A stretch of DNA of 33,894 nt from an uncultured Alphaproteobacteria bacterium (GTDB lineage: Bacteria > Pseudomonadota > Alphaproteobacteria > Rhizobiales > Aestuariivirgaceae): assembly GCA_945957365.1 (NCBI GenBank), contig CAMFKI010000037.1, positions 1 through 33,894 on the forward strand. The letters run 5' to 3'. The notes beneath the pieces were generated by a model, which was not told the origin of the DNA, searched no databases, and saw only the letters and a list, made by a program, of their open reading frames with translations. Of this stretch, positions 16,503-24,443 are shown piece after piece. The position numbers and the translations under genes were made by a program. Position 1 is the first letter of the stretch; the number at the start of each line of letters is the position of its first letter.

Positions 16503-17273
16503 ATGAGCCAAATCACGCCCGCGCAACAGCTTTTCGACCTGACCGGGCAAGTGGCCCTGGTCACCGGCGCATCCTCCGGGCTCGGCCGGCGCTTTGCGCA
16601 AGTGCTGGCCGCGCAGGGCGCAAAGGTGGTGGCGGCGGCCCGGCGCAGCGACCGGCTGCAGGACCTCGCGGCAACCTCGCCGAACATCGTGCCCCTCGCC
16701 ATGGACGTGACCGACACCGCCGCACAGGCTGGTGCGCTGGACGCGGCGGAGCGCGGCTTCGGCCCGCTCACCTTGCTCGTCAACAATGCCGGCATCGGCG
16801 GCGGCGGGCGGATCGTCGATACGCCGGAAGCGGAGTGGGAGCGGGTGATGCGCACCAACGTCGATTCGATCTGGCATCTCTCCCGCGCCTTCGCCCAGCG
16901 CCTCATCGCGCGCGAACGGTCAGGCGCCATCATCAACATCGCCTCGCTCGTGGCGCATCGCGTCGGCATGTCGTCGGCGAGCTATGCCATCAGCAAGGCG
17001 GCGGTGCTGCACATGACCAGGGCTCAGGCTTTCGAATGGGCGCGCCATGGCATCCGCGTCAATGCCATCTGCCCCGGCTACATCTCGAGCGAGATGACGG
17101 ATGACTATCTGGCAAGCCCCGCCGGGCAGGAGATGATCAGGCGCGTGCCGCAGCGCCGCTCCGGCCAGCCCTCCGACCTCGACGGCACGCTGCTGCTGCT
17201 CGCATCGTCCAGGGCCTCCGGCTTCATGACCGGGGCTGAAATCAATGTCGATGGCGGCCACGCGCTGGCCTGA
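16503..17273 (+). CDS. Short-chain dehydrogenase/reductase (SDR)
   Basis: Classical SDR oxidoreductase, 256 aa. The cofactor motif TGASSGLG is at residues 21-28, NNAG at 94-97, catalytic N120, S148, Y161 and K165 (YAISK), and the C-terminal MTGAEINVDGGHALA is typical of the 3-oxoacyl-ACP-reductase-like branch. It lies nine bases upstream of an acyl-CoA dehydrogenase gene with which it forms an operon, so oxidation of a 3-hydroxyacyl compound or a side-chain alcohol is plausible but unproven. Confidence 0.92.
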   Translation: MSQITPAQQLFDLTGQVALVTGASSGLGRRFAQVLAAQGAKVVAAARRSDRLQDLAATSPNIVPLAMDVTDTAAQAGALDAAERGFGPLTLLVNNAGIGGGGRIVDTPEAEWERVMRTNVDSIWHLSRAFAQRLIARERSGAIINIASLVAHRVGMSSASYAISKAAVLHMTRAQAFEWARHGIRVNAICPGYISSEMTDDYLASPAGQEMIRRVPQRRSGQPSDLDGTLLLLASSRASGFMTGAEINVDGGHALA

Positions 17274-17282
17274 GGAGAGACG

Positions 17283-18485
17283 ATGGACTTTACGCTTTCT
17301 CCGGAAATCGACGCGCTGCGCCTGAAGGTCCGGGCCTTCGTGGAGCAACACGTCCTGCCGCTCGAGGACGACCGCGCCAACTACGATGCGCACGAGAACA
17401 TCCGCGCCGACGTTCTTGGCCCCTTGCGCGAAAGGGCGAAGGCCGCCGGCCTGTGGGCGCCGCAGATGCCGAAGGCGCGCGGCGGGCTGGGGCTTCCCAT
17501 GGTCGGCTGGGCCGTCTTCTACGAGGAAGCCAACCGCTCGATCTTCGGGCCGCTGGCCTTCAACTGTGCGGCCCCCGACGACGGCAACATGAACGTCCTT
17601 GGCAAGGTGCTGAAGACCGAAGCGCAGAAGGACCAGTGGCTGCAGCCCATCATCGACGGCAAGATCCGCTCCGCCTTCGTGATGACCGAGCCGCATCCAG
17701 GCTCGGGGTCCGATCCCGGCGGCATGATGCTGACGCGCGCGGAGAAGCGCGGTGGCAAATACGTCGTGCACGGGCGCAAGTGGTTCATCTCGGGCGCCGA
17801 CGGCGCCACGCACTTCATCCTCGTCGCGCGCACGTCCGATGATCCGCGCAACGGCCTCTCGGCCTTCCTCTACCACAAGGACCAGCCCGGCTGGCGCATC
17901 CTGCGCCGGGTGCCCACCATGGGCCCTGAAGAGCTTGGCGGAACCTGCGAGCTCGAATTCGACGGCCTCGAAATCCCGGAGGAGAACCGGCTGATGGAGG
18001 AGGGCGACGGGCTGCGCCTCACCCAGATCCGGCTCGGGCCCGCACGCCTCACCCACTGCATGCGCTGGACCGGGTTGGCCAAGCGCTGCCTCGAGATCGC
18101 GCAGGCTTATGTCAGGGAGCGCAAGGCCTTCGGCAGCACACTCGACCAGCATGAGAGCGTGCAGATCATGCTGGGCGAGGTGGCGGCCGAGATCGAGAAG
18201 GGCCGGCTCCTCACCATGCATGCGGCGTGGAAGCTCGATCAGGGGTCCAAGGCGCAGACGGATATCTCGATGGCGAAGATCCACGTCGCCGACACGCTGA
18301 ACCGCGCGGCGGACGTGGGCGTGCAGCTGTGCGGGGCGCGCGGCTATTCCAAGGACACCGTGCTCGAGTGGATCTACCGCTATGCCCGCTGCGCCAAGCT
18401 GGTGGATGGCGCCTCGGAGGTCCACAAGATGGTGCTGGCGCGGAGCCTCGCCAAGGAAGGCACCGATTTCTGGAGCTGGGGCTAG
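17283..18485 (+). CDS. Acyl-CoA dehydrogenase family protein
   Basis: FAD enzyme introducing an alpha-beta double bond into an acyl-CoA, 400 aa. Blocks include FVMTEPHPGSGSDPGGM (FAD/substrate loop), GRKWFISGADGA, ERKAFGSTLDQHESVQ and the C-terminal LCGARGYSKDTVLEWIYR. The residue in the usual catalytic-base segment is D375 in VDGASEVHK, as in the ACAD10/11-like branch rather than the YEG of medium-chain enzymes. GAGGAGAG precedes the start. Co-transcribed with the SDR. Substrate chain type is unknown. Confidence 0.92.
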   Translation: MDFTLSPEIDALRLKVRAFVEQHVLPLEDDRANYDAHENIRADVLGPLRERAKAAGLWAPQMPKARGGLGLPMVGWAVFYEEANRSIFGPLAFNCAAPDDGNMNVLGKVLKTEAQKDQWLQPIIDGKIRSAFVMTEPHPGSGSDPGGMMLTRAEKRGGKYVVHGRKWFISGADGATHFILVARTSDDPRNGLSAFLYHKDQPGWRILRRVPTMGPEELGGTCELEFDGLEIPEENRLMEEGDGLRLTQIRLGPARLTHCMRWTGLAKRCLEIAQAYVRERKAFGSTLDQHESVQIMLGEVAAEIEKGRLLTMHAAWKLDQGSKAQTDISMAKIHVADTLNRAADVGVQLCGARGYSKDTVLEWIYRYARCAKLVDGASEVHKMVLARSLAKEGTDFWSWG

Positions 18486-18504
18486 GAATTCGGTGCCGAA
18501 AATT

Positions 18505-18530
18505 GGATCCCGGCCTTCGCCGGGATGACG
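18505..18530. repeat. Family A half unit (copy A4)
   Basis: Single palindrome ggatcccggccttcgccggg followed by atgacg, lying between the convergent acyl-CoA dehydrogenase and chromate transporter genes. Only one arm of the two-arm unit is present. Confidence 0.75.
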
Positions 18531-18548
18531 GACTTGAAGGCTGAAATC

Positions 18549-19832
18549 CTAGATCGCCAGTTTCCACACCGCGCCGATCACCCCGCACAGTGCCAGCGTG
18601 CCAGGGATGCCCAGCTTCAAGCGCAGCAGGGCAATGGCCGCCAGGATGCTGAGGGCGAGGGCGAACCAGTCGAGCTGCGCCCAGGCCGGCAGCCACGGCC
18701 GGAACCAGCCCGGCATGCGCTCCACATGGCCGAACAAGACATGGAGCCCGAACCACAGGGAGAGGTTCAGGATCACCCCCACGACCGCCGCGGTGATGGC
18801 GGCCAGTGCGCCCGAGAGCTTGGGGCGCTTGCCGATCGCCTCGATATAGGGCGCAAAGGCGAAGATCCACAGGAAGCAGGGCGCGAAGGTGGCCCACAGC
18901 GTCACCATCGCCCCGGCGACGCCGCCCCAGACGGAGCCCATGCCGCGCAGGCCGGCAAAGTAGCCGACGAATTCGGTGACCAGGATCAGCGGCCCCGGCG
19001 TCGTTTCCGCCAGCGCCAGCCCGTCGATCATTTCCTTCGCGGAGAGCCAGCCCTTGGTTTCCACTGCAGCCTGCGCCATGTAGGCCAGCACCGCATAGGC
19101 GCCGCCGAAGGTGACGACGGCGAGCTTGGAGAAGAACACGCCCACCTGGGTCAGCACGTGGTCAGGACCCAGCAGCAGCGCCAGCAGGGCAATGGGCACC
19201 AGCCACACCGCCGCCCACAGCGCCACGGTGCCCGCCAGCGCGCGCCATGAGGGGAAGGCACCTTCATGCACCTCGGCCTCGCCGCTGCCGCGCCAGAAGC
19301 CGAAGAGTGCCGCAACGAGGATGACGAGCGGGAAGGGCAGTCCGAAGCAGAACAGGGCGAGGAAGGCCAGCCCCGCGATCACCCAGTCGCCGCGGGTCCG
19401 GAGCGCGCGCCTTGCCACGCGCAGCAAGGCCTCGATGACGATGGCCAGCACCGCGGCCTTGATGCCGTAGAACACCGCCTCGATCACCGGTATCTTGCCG
19501 TAGGCGGCGTAAAGCATCGACAGCGCCAGCACCACCAGCGCCCCGGGCGCCACGAACAGCAGCCCGGCCGCTAGCCCGCCCTTCGTGCCATGCAGCCGCC
19601 AGCCCGCATAGGTGGCGAGCTGTGTGGCTTCGGGCCCTGGCAGCAGCATGCAGAAATTGAGCGCCGAGAGATATTCCTTCTCGCTGAGCCAGCCGCGCTC
19701 CTCGACCACCACCCTGTGCATCAGCGCGATCTGCCCGGCAGGACCGCCGAAGGACAGGAGCCCGATGCGCCCCCAGACCTTCAGGGCCTCGCCGAATGTG
19801 ACCCCTGCGGTGGAAGCGTTTTGAGATGTCAT
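18549..19832 (-). CDS. chrA: Chromate transporter, long-chain CHR family (ChrA-like)
   Basis: Polytopic inner-membrane protein of 427 aa with two homologous Chromate_transp halves. The first contains LSFGGPAGQIALMHR and LLPGPEATQLATYAGW. The second contains VTFGGAYAVLAYMAQAA and AETTPGPLILVTEFVGYFAG. Members export chromate in exchange for protons; others may carry different oxyanions, so the physiological substrate is uncertain. ATG 19832 has GGA six bases upstream; alternative starts at 19856 (ATG) and 19862 (TTG) would overlap the divergent gene. No ChrB-type regulator is adjacent. Confidence 0.93.
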   Translation of the reverse strand: MTSQNASTAGVTFGEALKVWGRIGLLSFGGPAGQIALMHRVVVEERGWLSEKEYLSALNFCMLLPGPEATQLATYAGWRLHGTKGGLAAGLLFVAPGALVVLALSMLYAAYGKIPVIEAVFYGIKAAVLAIVIEALLRVARRALRTRGDWVIAGLAFLALFCFGLPFPLVILVAALFGFWRGSGEAEVHEGAFPSWRALAGTVALWAAVWLVPIALLALLLGPDHVLTQVGVFFSKLAVVTFGGAYAVLAYMAQAAVETKGWLSAKEMIDGLALAETTPGPLILVTEFVGYFAGLRGMGSVWGGVAGAMVTLWATFAPCFLWIFAFAPYIEAIGKRPKLSGALAAITAAVVGVILNLSLWFGLHVLFGHVERMPGWFRPWLPAWAQLDWFALALSILAAIALLRLKLGIPGTLALCGVIGAVWKLAI

Positions 19833-19839
19833 GCGTTCC

Positions 19840-19847
19840 AGTATAGT
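19840..19847. promoter_or_regulatory. Overlapping divergent -10 elements between chrA and the oxidoreductase gene
   Basis: The 22-bp gap contains agtatagt. On the plus strand it reads TATAGT (19842-19847), eight bases before the ATG at 19855. On the minus strand it reads TATACT (19845-19840), eight bases before the ATG at 19832. -35 matches are poor. If used, both mRNAs would be nearly leaderless. Confidence 0.3.
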
Positions 19848-19854
19848 TGCGGCC

Positions 19855-22800
19855 ATGTCCAAGTCGACCCACAGCCTCGCCGACGTTTATGACCTTTCGG
19901 TCACGCGCCTGTTCCTCACCGGTCCGCAGGCCATCCTGCGCATGGTGCTGATGCAGTCGGAGCGCGACCGGCAGGCCGGGCTCGACACCGCCGGTTACAT
20001 TTCCGGCTATCGCGGCTCGCCGGTGGGCACGGTCGACAACCAGTTCATGGCCGCAGCCAAGGTGCTGGCGCCGCGCCACATCGTGTTCCAGCCCGGCCTC
20101 AACGAGGATCTCGCGGCCACCGCGTGCTGGGGCACCCAGCAGGCCGAGATGCGCGGCGAAGGCAAGCATGATGGCGTCTTCGCCATGTGGTACGGCAAGG
20201 GGCCGGGTGTCGACCGCACGGGCGACGTGTTCCGGCATGCCAACATGGCCGGCACCTCGCCCCATGGCGGCGTGCTCGCCATCGCGGGTGACGATCATTC
20301 GGGCGAATCCTCCACCGTGGTGCATGCCAGCGACGTGGCGCTGATGGATGCGTTGATCCCGGTGCTCGCTCCCGCCGGCGTACAGGAGATCATCGACTTC
20401 GGTTTGCTGGGTTTCGCCATGTCGCGCCACGCCGGGCTCTGGGTGGGTCTCAAATGCGTGCATGACACGGTGGAATCTTCCGCTGTTGTCGAGGCTGGCC
20501 TGGACCGTGTCAGCCCCGTCGTGCCCGCCGAGCCTGCGCCGCCGCCGGGAGGCCTCGCCATCCGCCCGGGCGATGACCGTTTCGTGCAGGAAGAGCGCAT
20601 CCACATGCACAAGCTGCCCGCGGCCAAGGCCTTCGCGCGGGCCAATGGCCTGAACCGCATCGTGCTGCGGGGCGGAGACAGGCCAAGCCTCGGCATCGTC
20701 GCCGCAGGCAAGACATATCTCGATGTGCGCCAGGCGCTGGACGACCTCGGCATCGACGAGGTCAAGGCGGCGCAGCTCGGCATCCGGCTCCTGAAGATCG
20801 GCATGGTCTGGCCGCTGGAAGAGTCGGTGGTGAAGGATTTCGCCACGGGTCTCTCCACCATCATGGTGGTGGAGGAGAAGCGCTCGCTGGTCGAGGCGCA
20901 GCTGCGCGACATCCTCTATGCCGAAGCGGACCGCCCCACGGTCATCGGCAAGATGGACGAGCAGGGCAACACGCTCTTCGCGCCGCATGGCGTGCTGGAG
21001 CCAAACCAGATCGCCTTCGCCATCGCCGCCCGCGTCCAGGATCGCGCCACGGCGGACTGCGCGTCTGCCCTGCAGGACGCAACGACCGCCCGCAACCAGG
21101 CAGACCTCGTCGCCCGCATTCCGTATTTCTGTGCAGGATGCCCGCATAACTCGTCGACCGTCCTGCCCGATGGTGCGCGCGGCTATGCCGGCATCGGCTG
21201 CCACTGGCTGGCGCAGCTCGTGCCCGGCCGCAAGACCGAAGGCGCCACCCACATGGGCGGAGAGGGCGCCAACTGGATCGGCGAGGCGCCCTTCTCCACG
21301 CGCGGCCACGTGTTCCAGAACATGGGCGACGGCACCTATAATCACTCCGGCCTCATGGCCATCCGCCATGCGGTCGGCACGGGCACCAACATCACCTACA
21401 AGATCCTGTTCAACGACGCGGTGGCGATGACCGGCGGCCAGCGCAATGACGGCGGTCTCACCGTCGAACAGATCGCCCAGCAGATGCGCGCCATCGGCGT
21501 CGAGCGCATCGCCATCGTCTCCGACGAACCGGACAAGTATCCCTCGCGCGCCGCCTTCCCGGCCTTCACCAGCTTCAACCACCGCAGCGACTTGCAGGCG
21601 GTGCAGACCGAGCTGATGGCGGTGAAGGGCACCAGTGTCCTCATCTATGACCAGACCTGTGCCGCGGAGAAGCGCCGCCGCAGGCGCAAGGGCCAGTTCC
21701 CCGATCCGCAGAAACGCGTGTTCATCAACGAGCTCGTCTGCGAGGGCTGCGGCGATTGCGGGGTGCAGTCGAACTGCGTGGCGATCCAGCCGGTGGAGAC
21801 CGCGTTCGGAAGAAAGCGTAGGATCGACCAGTCGAGCTGCAACAAGGATTTCTCCTGCCTCAAGGGCTTCTGCCCAAGCTTCGTGACGGTCGAAGGCGGC
21901 GAACTGGCGAAGGGCACCAGTGGCCCCGCGGTCGACCTCGAGAAGACACCGTTCCCGCCCGTGCCCGAGCCCGTGCTGCCGTCGCTCGAGAAGCCATGGA
22001 GCATTCTCGTCACCGGCATCGGCGGAACCGGCGTCGTCACCATCGGCCACCTGCTCGGCATGGCGGCGCATATCGAGGGCAAGGGTGCGGCCTTGATCGA
22101 CATGGTGGGCATCTCGCAGAAGAACGGCACGGTGGTCACCCATATCAAGATCGGCGCCACGCCGGAGGCCATCGCCGCGGTGCGTGTCGCACGTGGGGCT
22201 GCCGATCTCATTCTCGGCTGCGACCTCGTCACCAGCGGCTCGGAGCGCATCCTCGCTGCCGCCTCGCGCGCCAAGACCCATGCCGTCATCAACAGCCATG
22301 AGGTGATGCCGGCGCATTTCACCCATGATGCGGATTTCGACGTGCAGGGTGCGGCCTTGACGCTGCGCATCGCCGCGGCGGTGAAGCAGGGCGGCCTCTC
22401 CGCCATCGACGCCACCGACATCGCGACCAAGCTGATGGGCGATTCGATCGCCGCCAACCTCTTCACCCTGGGCTATGCCTGGCAGAAGGGCCTCGTGCCG
22501 CTCACCCGCGAAGCGATCGCGCAGGCCGTGGAACTCAATGCGGTTTCGGTGAAGATGAATCTCGCCGCCTTCGCCTGGGGCCGCCGCGCCGCGGTGGACG
22601 AAGCCGCGGTGCGCGCCATCATCGGCGCGAAGGTCGAGCAGAAGGCGGAGACGCTGGACGACGTCATCGCCCGGCGCGCGGATTTCCTCACCGCCTATCA
22701 GGATGCCGCCTATGCGGAGAGCTACCGCGGCTTCGTCGCGAAGGTGCGGGCCGCGTCCGAGCCGCTGGCGCTCGTCGTGGCGAAGAACCTGTTCAAGCTC

Positions 22801-23286
22801 ATGGCCTACAAGGACGAGTACGAAGTGGCGCGGCTCTACAGCGACGGCAGCTTCGCGGAGAAGCTCGCGAAGCAGTTTACCGGCGATTTCACGCTGAAGT
22901 TCCATCTCGCACCGCCGATCCGCGGCCGCGTCGACAGCTTCACCGGCAAGCCGGTGAAGACCGAATATGGCCCGTGGATGATGAGCGCGTTCAAGCTGCT
23001 GGCAAAGATGAAGCGCCTGCGCGGCACCCCGCTCGACGTCTTCGGCCGCACGGCGGAGCGCCGGATGGAGCGCCAGCTCATCGCCGATTACCGCAAGCTG
23101 GTCGAGCGCCTGATCGCCAGCCCGCAGTTGGCGCAGGGCGCGACCGCGCTGGAACTCGCGTCGCTGCCCGACATGATCCGCGGCTTCGGCCATGTGAAGG
23201 CGGCGAATGTCGCGAAGGCAAGGACGCGTGAGGCGGAACTTCTGGCAGCGCTCGAAGCAGGGGCGGTGCGCAAGGCGGCGGAATAG
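19855..23286 (+). CDS. Indolepyruvate ferredoxin oxidoreductase, fused large protein
   Basis: An 1143-residue TPP- and iron-sulfur-dependent 2-ketoacid oxidoreductase in which the subunits are fused. The N-terminal TPP-enzyme region includes YISGYRGSPVGTVDN and GDDHSGESSTVVH. A middle TPP-binding region includes CAGCPHNSS, MGGEGANWIGEAPF and FNDAVAMTGGQ. A cysteine-rich cluster site starts near residue 629 (CEGCGDCGVQSNC, then CNKDFSCLKGFC), and a C-terminal gamma-type domain follows from near residue 721 (TGIGGTGVVTIGHLLG). It decarboxylates aryl pyruvates or similar 2-ketoacids to acyl-CoA. No ferredoxin gene is next to it. Start by homology; no Shine-Dalgarno is visible. Confidence 0.95.
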   Translation: MSKSTHSLADVYDLSVTRLFLTGPQAILRMVLMQSERDRQAGLDTAGYISGYRGSPVGTVDNQFMAAAKVLAPRHIVFQPGLNEDLAATACWGTQQAEMRGEGKHDGVFAMWYGKGPGVDRTGDVFRHANMAGTSPHGGVLAIAGDDHSGESSTVVHASDVALMDALIPVLAPAGVQEIIDFGLLGFAMSRHAGLWVGLKCVHDTVESSAVVEAGLDRVSPVVPAEPAPPPGGLAIRPGDDRFVQEERIHMHKLPAAKAFARANGLNRIVLRGGDRPSLGIVAAGKTYLDVRQALDDLGIDEVKAAQLGIRLLKIGMVWPLEESVVKDFATGLSTIMVVEEKRSLVEAQLRDILYAEADRPTVIGKMDEQGNTLFAPHGVLEPNQIAFAIAARVQDRATADCASALQDATTARNQADLVARIPYFCAGCPHNSSTVLPDGARGYAGIGCHWLAQLVPGRKTEGATHMGGEGANWIGEAPFSTRGHVFQNMGDGTYNHSGLMAIRHAVGTGTNITYKILFNDAVAMTGGQRNDGGLTVEQIAQQMRAIGVERIAIVSDEPDKYPSRAAFPAFTSFNHRSDLQAVQTELMAVKGTSVLIYDQTCAAEKRRRRRKGQFPDPQKRVFINELVCEGCGDCGVQSNCVAIQPVETAFGRKRRIDQSSCNKDFSCLKGFCPSFVTVEGGELAKGTSGPAVDLEKTPFPPVPEPVLPSLEKPWSILVTGIGGTGVVTIGHLLGMAAHIEGKGAALIDMVGISQKNGTVVTHIKIGATPEAIAAVRVARGAADLILGCDLVTSGSERILAAASRAKTHAVINSHEVMPAHFTHDADFDVQGAALTLRIAAAVKQGGLSAIDATDIATKLMGDSIAANLFTLGYAWQKGLVPLTREAIAQAVELNAVSVKMNLAAFAWGRRAAVDEAAVRAIIGAKVEQKAETLDDVIARRADFLTAYQDAAYAESYRGFVAKVRAASEPLALVVAKNLFKLMAYKDEYEVARLYSDGSFAEKLAKQFTGDFTLKFHLAPPIRGRVDSFTGKPVKTEYGPWMMSAFKLLAKMKRLRGTPLDVFGRTAERRMERQLIADYRKLVERLIASPQLAQGATALELASLPDMIRGFGHVKAANVAKARTREAELLAALEAGAVRKAAE

Positions 23287-23343
23287 AACTCGCGTTCATC
23301 AGCCTACGCAATCACCAAGTCCCTTGGGCCCTCACCACCCAAC

Positions 23344-23423
23344 TCGCCTTGCCCCGGCTCGACCGGGGCATCCTTTCCGGTCGCCGCCAAAAAGGATCGC
23401 CCGGTCAAGCCGGGCGAAGGTGA
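23344..23423. repeat. Family B intergenic repeat (copy B2)
   Basis: Nearly the same as 13573-13651: cgccttgccccggctcgaccgggg, a variable middle, then the conserved ccaaaaaggatcgccc and cggtcaagccgggcgaaggtga. The right half is identical between the two copies over more than 30 bases, while the loop differs. Confidence 0.85.
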
Positions 23424-23440
23424 AAGCCTGTAAGCTGTCG

Positions 23441-23472
23441 GAAGCGGGGTGCAAGCTTTCGCTGGCATAACG
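23441..23472. repeat. Family A half unit (copy A5)
   Basis: gaagcggggtgcaagctttcgctggcataacg, the right arm of a family A element, placed 17 bases after the family B copy. Together the two make a composite repeat block that fills the gap between convergent genes. Confidence 0.75.
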
Positions 23473-23477
23473 GCTTT

Positions 23478-24443
23478 CTACGCCGTGTCCCGTCTCGCGA
23501 TCCGTCCCACCACATTGGCGGCGATGCGGGCCGCGGTGAAGGCGGCGATCTTCGTCCGGTCGCGCAGCGGCACGAATTCCACCATGCAGAAGCCGGCGAT
23601 GCGCGCCTTGGCGGCGACGCCGGCGATCAGGTCGGTCACCTGGGTATAGGTCAGCCCGCCGGGCGTGGGGTAGGCCACCGCCGGCATTTCCGCGGCGTCG
23701 AGCGCATCGCAGTCGAAGGAGATGACGCAGTCGCAGTCCTCGGGGATATGGCGCAGCACCTCGCCCACGCCGTTGTGGTGCACCTCGCGCGCGCCGACGA
23801 TATGCGCGCCCCAGGCCAGCGCGTCGCGCACCTCGCCTTCCCGCGCGCTGCCGATGCCGCGCATGCCGGTCTGCACGATGCGCCAGACATGATCATGTTC
23901 TGAGGCCCGCCGCATGGTGGAGGAGAATCCGAGACTCTCGCCGCGCCGCTCCTGGCGCCAGTCGATATGCGCGTCGATCTGCAGGATGACGATTGCAGGA
24001 TGGTCCGAATAGGCCGCGATGAAGGGGATCGGCACGGAATCGTCGCCGCCGAACATGATCGGCACGGCGCCCGCCTCGAGGATTTGCCGGGTCGTCTGTT
24101 CGATGAGGCCGCGGTTATGCGCGCCGTCCTTCGGCCGGGTCCTCAGGTTGCCGAGATCGCAGATCTTCTGGCCATGGCGCAGCAGCGGGCCGCCGAGGTC
24201 GAAGTCCCAGTGATCGAGCCATTCGGCATCCGCGGTGAGCGCGGTGCGGAAGGCATCGGGGGCCGAGCGGTGGATTGAATTGTCGATCTCGGGGTAGGGC
24301 GTGCCATGAGGCGCCCCGAACACCGCGGCATCGAAGCCCTGCGGGCTGGCCGCGCGGGTGGCCCCCATGAAGGTCGGAACGGCAACGGAAGCGGGCACGG
24401 CGAAATCCTGTGCGTCAGGCGGCGCGGGCGGAACGTTTGACAT
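23478..24443 (-). CDS. Ureohydrolase (arginase/agmatinase) family protein
   Basis: A 321-residue manganese-type guanidino hydrolase, probably releasing urea or a related product. Metal motifs are DAHIDWR (D157, H159, D161) and SFDCDALD (D244, D246). The first motif, normally GGDHS, reads GGDDS, so the usual histidine ligand is Asp135. The proline after the SFDxDxxD motif is also Ala. These changes make a substrate other than arginine or agmatine, or another metal, possible. The start overlaps the preceding histidine kinase-like gene by 29 bp, so they form an operon and are probably coupled. A later start at 24368 is possible but lacks a ribosome-binding site. Confidence 0.88.
   Translation of the reverse strand: MSNVPPAPPDAQDFAVPASVAVPTFMGATRAASPQGFDAAVFGAPHGTPYPEIDNSIHRSAPDAFRTALTADAEWLDHWDFDLGGPLLRHGQKICDLGNLRTRPKDGAHNRGLIEQTTRQILEAGAVPIMFGGDDSVPIPFIAAYSDHPAIVILQIDAHIDWRQERRGESLGFSSTMRRASEHDHVWRIVQTGMRGIGSAREGEVRDALAWGAHIVGAREVHHNGVGEVLRHIPEDCDCVISFDCDALDAAEMPAVAYPTPGGLTYTQVTDLIAGVAAKARIAGFCMVEFVPLRDRTKIAAFTAARIAANVVGRIARRDTA

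Noticed and set aside
16436..16969. Upstream extension of the glutamine amidotransferase-like gene
   Set aside because: It runs antisense through the SDR gene; the family N-terminus starts at MSYLPLVG (16435).
19264..23193. A 1309-codon open frame on the minus strand opposite the oxidoreductase gene
   Set aside because: Antisense of a clear TPP/iron-sulfur enzyme. Its C-terminal part only repeats the chrA region in the wrong frame; the length comes from high GC, not coding.
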